5,725 nt of DNA from JAHEKD01 sp965215945 (GTDB lineage: Bacteria; Pseudomonadota; Gammaproteobacteria; Arenicellales; JAHEKD01), in NCBI GenBank assembly GCA_965215945.1, contig CBDCFC010000032.1, forward strand, positions 1-5,725, in the 5' to 3' direction. Position 1 is the first letter of the stretch. Every line of letters starts with the position of its first letter. Both the position numbers and the translations under genes were made by a program. Positions 5,619 through 5,725 of this stretch are shown one piece after another. The notes beneath the pieces are model-generated. The model saw only the letters and a list, made by a program, of their open reading frames with translations, was not told the origin of the DNA and made no database searches.

Positions 5619-5725
5619 ATGCATCCCATTTTTTTTATTGCCGACTTGCATCTGTGTCCACAACGACCGCAGACAAATGAACTTTTCAGTAATTTTATTG
5701 AAGAAATATTCATTCCACAAAGTGA
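5619..5725 (+). CDS. lpxH: UDP-2,3-diacylglucosamine hydrolase, N-terminal 35 residues (runs off window)
   Basis: LpxH removes UMP from UDP-2,3-diacylglucosamine to give lipid X in lipid A synthesis, at the cytoplasmic face of the inner membrane. The visible N-terminus, MHPIFFIADLHLCPQRPQTN then ELFSNFIEEI, matches LpxH closely: a hydrophobic first strand followed by the metallophosphoesterase metal-binding D-x-H (Asp9, His11) and the LCPQRP segment that separates LpxH from generic phosphoesterases. An in-frame TAG at 5607-5609 lies just upstream, which supports the ATG at 5619, although no clear ribosome-binding site precedes it. It diverges from ilvB across a 107-base gap. A weak plus-strand promoter (TTGGAT at 5530, TATAAA at 5554) would overlap the ilvB -10 region; this is tentative. 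Confidence 0.85.
   Translation, partial: MHPIFFIADLHLCPQRPQTNELFSNFIEEIFIPQS

Noticed and set aside
1..5725. CRISPR array, tRNA, rRNA or riboswitch
   Set aside because: No regularly spaced direct repeats, cloverleaf-like sequence or recognisable aptamer was seen on either strand.

Overview
The window reads as chromosomal DNA from a proteobacterium, most likely a gammaproteobacterium of moderate GC content (clearly AT-leaning between genes). This rests on protein families: a short-form phosphatidylserine decarboxylase of the Neisseria/Nitrosomonas/methanotroph type, a DUF2288-like small protein, an LpxH-type lipid A hydrolase (so a Gram-negative outer membrane), and the gene order ilvB-ilvH-ilvC-psd-pssA. 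The species cannot be named from the sequence.

Layout. Bases 1-180 carry the 3' end of an unrecognised plus-strand gene, apparently with a one-base deletion near its start in the window. Bases 181-358 are a hairpin-dense intergenic stretch: a 10-bp palindrome, a 7-bp hairpin, an 8-bp GC-rich hairpin and a perfect 18-bp inverted repeat. That inverted repeat ends seven bases before the TTG start of the DUF2288-like gene (359-646, plus). This gene converges on pssA and their stop codons overlap within one CTAG. The rest is one minus-strand gene train, in transcription order: ilvB (5511-3778), ilvH (3778-3283), ilvC (3246-2227), an imperfect inverted repeat related to the first one (2219-2144), psd (2120-1464) and pssA (1436-643). 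A good sigma70-type promoter lies just upstream of ilvB. The start of lpxH diverges from it at 5619 and runs off the window end.

How the genes work together. IlvB (catalytic) and IlvH (regulatory) form acetohydroxyacid synthase, and IlvC does the next step of valine, leucine and isoleucine synthesis. PssA makes phosphatidylserine from CDP-diacylglycerol and serine, and Psd decarboxylates it to phosphatidylethanolamine. The operon thus joins branched-chain amino acid synthesis to the main phospholipid pathway.

The most notable feature is damage or recoding. ilvH carries one apparent +1 shift and pssA two, all in T-runs of the coding strand at a TTT-T step, while the protein sequence on both sides of each site is well conserved. 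Psd has His in place of the near-invariant Asp of its PADG-type motif. Sequencing error, recent gene decay and slippage-based recoding are all open explanations. Three of the six genes with a visible start appear to use TTG. I found no CRISPR array, RNA gene, intact transposase or clearly new multi-gene system.
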